Below the pieces are notes generated by a model. It was not told the DNA's origin. It did not search any database and was given only the letters and a program-made list of their open reading frames with translations. 64,000 nucleotides of DNA, taken from NCBI RefSeq assembly GCF_947496725.1, contig NZ_CANMDS010000003.1:124001-188000 (forward strand). The letters run 5' to 3'. The DNA is from an uncultured Dokdonia sp. (GTDB lineage: Bacteria > Bacteroidota > Bacteroidia > Flavobacteriales > Flavobacteriaceae). The position numbers and the translations under genes were made by a program. Each line of letters begins with the position of its first letter. Within the stretch, counting starts at the first letter, position 1. Positions 58,737 through 64,000 of this stretch are shown here, one piece after another.

Positions 58737-58857
58737 TAATTCTTCCTCATTTTATCAGTTTAAGCTTCTTTTTGATGTGTCATTATTAAGAATTCCAAAA
58801 AACTTTTCAACCGAAAACGTTTGAAATTGACAATCCAATAAATTACACCCCAATTCA

Positions 58858-58889
58858 TTGATTTTTCTACATTAAGTTTGCTAAATTTA
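58858..58889 (+). promoter_or_regulatory. Candidate pfkA-gapA promoter
   Basis: TTG at 58858-58860, 21 bases, then TAAATTTA at 58882-58889 (seven of eight to TAnnTTTG), 18 bp before the pfkA start. Confidence 0.4.
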
Positions 58890-58907
58890 ATCTAAAATTG
58901 TGCTTAT

Positions 58908-59894
58908 ATGAGTAAAAAAATCACCAAAATAGCAGTTATGACCTCTGGAGGAGACGCCCCAGGAATGAATGCTGCAGTAAGATCTGTTGTACGTGCTTGT
59001 GCCTATCACGAGCTAGAATGTGTAGGGATACACAGAGGGTATGACGGTATGATTGAAGGTGATTTTATTCCGCTAGACGCAAGAAGTGTACGTGGTATTA
59101 TTAATAAGGGAGGAACCTTTTTGAAATCTGCCAGGTGCCAGCGTTTTAGAACTACAGATGGTAGACAGATTGCACATAACCAGATGGTAAAGGCAGGTGT
59201 AGATGCGCTTGTAGTTATAGGTGGTGACGGTACGTTTACGGGAGCACTTCATTTTAATGCAGAGTTTGACTTCCCAGTGATAGGTATACCCGGTACTATA
59301 GATAATGACATAAGTGGTACAGATCGCACACTAGGATATGATACAGCCCTTAATACTGCTGTAGATGCAATAGATAAAATACGTGATACTGCACACTCAC
59401 ACGACAGGCTCTTTTTTGTAGAAGTAATGGGCCGCGATGTAGGACACATTGCTCTTAATGCGGGAGTAGGTGCTGGGGCCGAAGAGATTTTAATACCAGA
59501 AGAAGATATGGGTATAGAACGACTAGTAGAGTCACTACAGCGTTCTAAAATATCTGGAAAATCATCAAGTATCGTTGTCGTAGCCGAAGGTGATAAAATA
59601 GGTAAATCTGTTTTTGAACTTAAAGATTATGTAGATGAAAATCTTGAGGGGTATGACGTACGTGTTTCTGTACTAGGGCATATGCAACGAGGAGGATCTC
59701 CTACTTGTTATGACCGCGTGCTAGCTAGCCGTATGGGAGTAAAAGCTGTAGAAAGTCTTATAGAAGGTAAGAGCAACTTTATGGTAGGTACCATACACGA
59801 TAAAATGACACTCACACCGCTAGAACAAGCAATTAAAGGTGAGAGTAAAATAAATAAAGAATTAATCCGTGTGTCTGAGATAATGACCACATAA
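58908..59894 (+). CDS. pfkA: ATP-dependent 6-phosphofructokinase
   Basis: A 328-residue glycolytic kinase making fructose 1,6-bisphosphate. ATP site: MTSGGDAPGMNAAVRSVVRA (about 11-30), then GGDGTFTGA, where the Gly before Thr in GGDGT marks an ATP-using rather than pyrophosphate-using enzyme. The catalytic block is PGTIDNDISGTDRTLGYDTA with the base Asp, and the substrate-binding MGRDVGHIALNAG and GHMQRGGSPTCYDRVLASRM are present. Full length. It is 15 bp upstream of gapA and followed by an N-acetylglucosamine-kinase-type gene, a sugar-metabolism group. Confidence 0.96.
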   Translation: MSKKITKIAVMTSGGDAPGMNAAVRSVVRACAYHELECVGIHRGYDGMIEGDFIPLDARSVRGIINKGGTFLKSARCQRFRTTDGRQIAHNQMVKAGVDALVVIGGDGTFTGALHFNAEFDFPVIGIPGTIDNDISGTDRTLGYDTALNTAVDAIDKIRDTAHSHDRLFFVEVMGRDVGHIALNAGVGAGAEEILIPEEDMGIERLVESLQRSKISGKSSSIVVVAEGDKIGKSVFELKDYVDENLEGYDVRVSVLGHMQRGGSPTCYDRVLASRMGVKAVESLIEGKSNFMVGTIHDKMTLTPLEQAIKGESKINKELIRVSEIMTT

Positions 59895-59900
59895 TAATAG

Positions 59901-60911
<1,011 letters not shown>

Positions 60912-61023
60912 GATGCATTAACGCGCTTTTGTAGTAATATGTGCTTAGCTGCTCTTAAATAGGAGGTAGGTGTATATTGCTGTAAAAGCGTTTTTATATT
61001 ATTTTTCTTCATACACGTATTAT

Positions 61024-61890
61024 ATGATTTTAGTAGTAGATAGCGGTTCGACAAAAACAGACTGGATTGCGCTAACTGATGATGGTAAAAGTCTTTTTCA
61101 AACACAAACTTTAGGATTAAATCCTCAAGTTTTATCTCGAGAAATTTTAAGAGAACGTATTGTAAACAACTTTGAGCTTTATAAACATAGAAAAGATGTA
61201 AAAGCACTTTACTTCTATGGTGCTGGTTGTGGTACAGAGCGCCCTCGTGTTTTAATGAGAAGTGTTTTTGATGAGATATTTACTCAGGCTACTGATATTG
61301 TTCTTAAAGAAGATACGTATGCAGCATTATATGCTACAGCCACAGAGGGAGAGAGAAGTATTGTGTCTATATTAGGTACAGGGTCAAACTGTAGTTACTT
61401 TGATGGTACAGACATCATTCAGAAAGTAGTTTCTTTAGGTTATGTAGTAATGGATGATGCTAGTGGTAATTACTTTGGACGTCAACTCATACGTGATTAT
61501 AAGTTCGGGAAAATACCGGCTGCACTAGCCCAAAAATTTGAGTCAGAATATGACTTGAGTTCAGAAAATATAAAGAATCACCTTTATAAAAATCCTAACC
61601 CTAATACGTACCTAGCAACCTTTGCACGTTTCATTATTGAAAATAAAGATGAGGAGTATTGCCAGAGCGTTATAAAGGAAGGGCTTTCTGTATTTGTAGA
61701 GCACCAGATTGTTCTTCAATTTCCAGATGCAAAAGATATACCTATACACTTTGTAGGATCTATAGGTTTTTATTTACAAGCCGAACTTAAGGAAGTATTA
61801 GGTAGTTTTGGACTTACTGCTGGTAAGATTCTTAAACGACCTATAGATGGCCTCGTTGCGCATCATAAAGAACACATACTTGCCAAGTAG
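61024..61890 (+). CDS. N-acetylglucosamine kinase-like ATPase (BadF/BadG/BcrA/BcrD family)
   Basis: Start set at MILVVDSGSTKTDWIALTDD (288 aa), the standard N-terminus; an earlier GTG would add 18 hydrophobic residues. ASKHA fold with phosphate-1 loop DSGSTKTDW, phosphate-2 region SIVSILGTGSNCSYFDGTDI, and the adenosine region IHFVGSIGFYLQAEL. Family members phosphorylate N-acetylglucosamine or glucosamine from cell-wall or chitin recycling; others activate dehydratases. The position after pfkA-gapA supports a sugar kinase. Full length, 112 bp after gapA. Confidence 0.82.
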   Translation: MILVVDSGSTKTDWIALTDDGKSLFQTQTLGLNPQVLSREILRERIVNNFELYKHRKDVKALYFYGAGCGTERPRVLMRSVFDEIFTQATDIVLKEDTYAALYATATEGERSIVSILGTGSNCSYFDGTDIIQKVVSLGYVVMDDASGNYFGRQLIRDYKFGKIPAALAQKFESEYDLSSENIKNHLYKNPNPNTYLATFARFIIENKDEEYCQSVIKEGLSVFVEHQIVLQFPDAKDIPIHFVGSIGFYLQAELKEVLGSFGLTAGKILKRPIDGLVAHHKEHILAK

Positions 61891-61898
61891 CAACACTA

Positions 61899-62345
61899 TT
61901 AATTATAAAAAGAAAACAGCTGGAGTATATTAAGTTTTAATACCGTTATACAGAGAATTATAACCCATAAAACAACACGTATCCAGTTTTTTGAAACAAG
62001 TGACCTAAGATCTCCATCTGTGTGAGTATTTTGGGTCACTTTTTTATGTAACGGTACAAATATAAGTGCAGTGGTAACCCAGGTAGATAATACAAAGACT
62101 AGATAAATAGTCCCTATCATATATAAACCACCGGCAAATACAGTATAAACGGCTAGTAAAAGTTGTATGACCATAAGCGGCCCTACTATTACAGCAATCT
62201 TACCTGTATACTTGTTATGCCAGCTTACAAGATTATCACGAGTATAATATAAGAAGCTAGGGTATATTATGAGCTGTACGATTAAAATAAGTACAACAAG
62301 AGCCGCATCTACTGCAAGACCTATGAGGCTTAGTGAATCTATCAT
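61899..62345 (-). CDS. Membrane protein with four helices (148 aa), not recognised
   Basis: Four helices at about residues 5-27, 47-68, 72-93 and 124-143. A basic loop with His/Lys (FVPLHKKVTQNTHTDGDLRS) lies between helices 3 and 4. A DUF-type small integral membrane protein common in Flavobacteriaceae, but no name is recognised. It is convergent with the kinase gene (8-bp gap) and 23 bp downstream of the GNAT-like gene on the same strand, so co-transcription is possible. Confidence 0.65.
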   Translation of the reverse strand: MIDSLSLIGLAVDAALVVLILIVQLIIYPSFLYYTRDNLVSWHNKYTGKIAVIVGPLMVIQLLLAVYTVFAGGLYMIGTIYLVFVLSTWVTTALIFVPLHKKVTQNTHTDGDLRSLVSKNWIRVVLWVIILCITVLKLNILQLFSFYN

Positions 62346-62368
62346 AATTGTGTCAGCCGTATTAAGTG

Positions 62369-63514
62369 CTATAAATCCTTACGGTAGGTTCTTCTACGTT
62401 TGTGAAGCTTGTGTTCGTAATTTTTCCAGAGCTGTTGTATGGCTTTATTTTCTTCTAGTTCTGGGTTTGTTTCAACTTGAGTAATTCCTCTAGAGTTAAA
62501 TAGTTCCTGCATTTTTTGAAAAATAACAGCTGTTACCCCTTTGTTTTGATACTCTGGATCAATACCTATAAGGTAGAAGGCAGCAGTGTCATTTTTCTTT
62601 TTTGCTTTAAGCAAGTGATAAAACCCAAAAGGAAAGAGCGATCCATTTGCTTTTTTGAGCGCTTCATTAAAAGATGGCATTGTAATAGCAAAAGCTACTA
62701 GTTTACCCTCCTTATCTTGTACACACTTTATAAAATCTGGGTGAATATATTTTATATATTTCTCCTTATAATGATCTATTTGATACTGCTGTATAGGTAC
62801 AAAGGTGCTAAGAGTATTATATGTCTTATTAAGTAACCCAAACATCTCATCTACATACGGCTTTACATCTGCAGAGGTTTTAAACTCTAGCGGGCTAAGC
62901 TCGTAGCGCTTTGCAATAATATCTGCAAACTTCTTCACTTTAGGGTTCTGCTTTTCTGGTGGGTCTATTTGAATTTTATATTCAACCCATTCGGCAGCTT
63001 TTTCAAAACCTAGTTGCTCAAAGTGATCCTTGTAATACGGGTAGTTATACCAAGTAATCATTGTGTTGAGATACTCAAACCCCTCTATCAGCAATCCTGC
63101 TTTCTCCATATTAGAAAAACCTACCGGCCCTTCTATAAACTCAAGATTGTTTTCTTTTCCTATCTCTGAGACTTTGGATAACAGTGCTTTAGTCACCTCT
63201 ATGTCATCTATTACATCAAACCAGCCAAAACGCATTTTTGATTTCTTTTGCTCGTTGATTTCTATATGATTTATGATAGCACATATTCTTCCTACGGCTT
63301 CTTGTTTTCCGTTTTCCGCTTTCGCGAAAGCGAGAAAATAACGTGCCTCTGCATTTTTAAACACAGGGTTTTTTGCCGGGTCCATACTATCTAGCTCATC
63401 TGCTACAATAGGAGGTACCCACTTAGGTTCATTTTTATATAGGGAAAATGGGAACTTAACAAATTGTTTAAGTTCTTTTGGGGTAATCATTTCCTTAAGC
63501 GTAATCATCTGCAA
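62369..63514 (-). CDS. GNAT-like protein of Bacteroidota type (381 aa)
   Basis: It starts at MQMITLKEMITPKELKQFVK or two codons later. The N-terminal part (FVKFPFSLYKNEPKWVPPIV, GFSNMEKAGLLIEGFEY) and the C-terminal part (AAFYLIGIDPEYQNKGVTAV, IFQKMQELFNSRGITQVETN) each look like an acetyltransferase fold; the Gln/Arg-x-x-Gly-x-Gly/Ala acetyl-CoA loop is seen as Gln-Asn-Lys-Gly-Val-Thr. Probably two GNAT-type domains in tandem. The substrate is unknown. An iterated palindrome near residue 62 reads Ala-Phe-Ala-Lys-Ala-Glu. Confidence 0.75.
   Translation of the reverse strand: MQMITLKEMITPKELKQFVKFPFSLYKNEPKWVPPIVADELDSMDPAKNPVFKNAEARYFLAFAKAENGKQEAVGRICAIINHIEINEQKKSKMRFGWFDVIDDIEVTKALLSKVSEIGKENNLEFIEGPVGFSNMEKAGLLIEGFEYLNTMITWYNYPYYKDHFEQLGFEKAAEWVEYKIQIDPPEKQNPKVKKFADIIAKRYELSPLEFKTSADVKPYVDEMFGLLNKTYNTLSTFVPIQQYQIDHYKEKYIKYIHPDFIKCVQDKEGKLVAFAITMPSFNEALKKANGSLFPFGFYHLLKAKKKNDTAAFYLIGIDPEYQNKGVTAVIFQKMQELFNSRGITQVETNPELEENKAIQQLWKNYEHKLHKRRRTYRKDL
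63317..63332. repeat. Iterated palindrome, in-gene copy
   Basis: An exact 16-mer inside the GNAT-like gene, read Ala-Phe-Ala-Lys-Ala on the minus strand. Confidence 0.9.
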
Positions 63515-63526
63515 TATTTAGGGGTA

Positions 63527-64000
63527 TTATTTAATGCCGTCACCGTCAGGATCTACTGCATCTTTACGTTTTCTGTTTTTATTTATGCGCTCTGCTTGAC
63601 GCTTTGATGAGCTTTTTTTATCACCATCTGCATCTCTATCTTTTATAATCTCATCCTTCTCGTGTAAATCTAGTCTATAAGAAACTCCTGCAGAGACGTT
63701 CCAGCGTGTAGGAGTGTCTTTAAAGTTTGCCAGACCACTAAGGTCTACTTGTAGATTTTTTGTGATAAGATATGCAGCTCCTGCTCGTACTAGATAATCT
63801 GCATAGAGATCACCATCTATAAGCTGGTACTCTGCAAAGCCAGCAAATTTTGAATTAAAGGAGTGTGTTAAGGTTGTAATCCAAGAGTTAGTAGGGTATG
63901 TGGTACCTGCTCTATCTACTATAATATTATTTACCCACACCCAGCGACCCCAGTTATGCTGGAGTATAAGCGCTAAGTTAGGACTAATACCATCCTCACG
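63527..64000 (-). CDS. Outer-membrane transporter-type barrel protein (N-terminus outside window)
   Basis: The reading frame stays open to the right edge, so the start and signal peptide are missing. The visible 157 residues include REDGISPNLALILQHNWGRW, then beta strands WVNNIIVDRAGTTYPTNSWI, GFAEYQLIDGDLYADYLVRA, NLQVDLSGLANFKD and WNVSAGVSYRLDL. This strand pattern matches the PF13557 putative outer-membrane transporter family (MetA-pathway of phenol degradation type). After the last strand comes a charged tail (DADGDKKSSSKRQAERINKN and DPDGDGIK) with Asp-rich calcium-loop-like ends. Function is unclear. Confidence 0.7.
   Translation of the reverse strand, partial: REDGISPNLALILQHNWGRWVWVNNIIVDRAGTTYPTNSWITTLTHSFNSKFAGFAEYQLIDGDLYADYLVRAGAAYLITKNLQVDLSGLANFKDTPTRWNVSAGVSYRLDLHEKDEIIKDRDADGDKKSSSKRQAERINKNRKRKDAVDPDGDGIK

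Noticed and set aside
60961-60972. AGGAGG before an in-frame GTG upstream of the N-acetylglucosamine kinase gene
   Set aside because: The spacing of three bases is too short, Shine-Dalgarno sites are otherwise absent in this genome, and the extra 18 residues do not fit the family N-terminus.
60919-60996. Possible gapA terminator formed by AACGCGCTTTT and AAAAGCGTT arms
   Set aside because: The arms are imperfect and about 45 bases apart; a real hairpin is unlikely.

Overview
The window looks like chromosomal DNA from a marine member of the Flavobacteriaceae (Bacteroidota), most likely Dokdonia or a close relative. Supporting signs are low GC, promoter elements of the Bacteroidota TTG-N19-TAnnTTTG type, almost no Shine-Dalgarno sequences, and typical family genes: a FecI/FecR/TonB-receptor unit, three 2TM-domain proteins, a LETM1-like protein, a Lacal_2735-type small protein and a TamB/TsaD/RsmE block. 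The genus is inferred from gene style only. No phage, insertion sequence, CRISPR array or rRNA operon was found. Gene density is high, and the only gene-free stretch over 300 bases is 39519-39999.

Layout. 1-2215: universal stress protein (cut by the window edge), a secreted DUF6134-type protein, tRNA-Arg(ACG) and apt. 2212-8065: an ECF sigma/anti-sigma/TonB-receptor operon, divergent from a LamG lipoprotein. 8184-14614: MFS exporter, fahA with a small membrane gene behind it, glyA, small membrane proteins, a MazG-type pyrophosphohydrolase and an OmpH/Skp chaperone. 14758-19915: one operon of three parvulin-type periplasmic isomerases (the last SurA-like) plus a MoxR ATPase. 20159-27898: lipoproteins, aconitase, a VOC/HxlR divergent pair, a Crp/Fnr regulator followed by a 22-bp palindrome and a triple-repeat lipoprotein, a TlpA thioredoxin, and miaE. 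27910-33358: dnaX, two small genes, three 2TM proteins, an amidohydrolase and a LytTR response regulator. 33355-39518: LETM1-like protein, pepT, pyrD, LysE exporter and a GH13 glucosidase. 40000-41370: a very long curlin-repeat protein. 41574-48889: pyrR-pyrB, ribonuclease Z, pdxH, sixA-ppk1-ppx. 48936-54222: two outer-membrane barrels, a CDP-alcohol phosphatidyltransferase, rsmE and tsaD. 54244-61890: tamB, pfkA, gapA and an N-acetylglucosamine-kinase-type gene. The end holds membrane, GNAT-like and outer-membrane genes.

Two things stand out. First, a perfect 16-bp palindrome, CGCTTTCGCGAAAGCG, occurs 15 times exactly, about once per 4.3 kb, plus several one-mismatch or half copies. It lies both between genes and inside coding sequences, where most copies are read in one frame as Ala-Phe-Ala-Lys-Ala. 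This resembles the highly iterated palindromes of cyanobacteria and has no obvious gene partner here. Second, the 456-residue protein at 40000-41370 is built almost wholly of about 39 eleven-residue curlin-type strands. It stands alone without csg export genes, behind a 480-bp leader carrying a perfect FNR-type box (TTGAT-N4-ATCAA).

Other recurring patterns are four convergent gene pairs whose stop codons overlap by exactly four bases (TTAA or CTAG), and several small genes of 53-59 codons that length cut-offs would miss.
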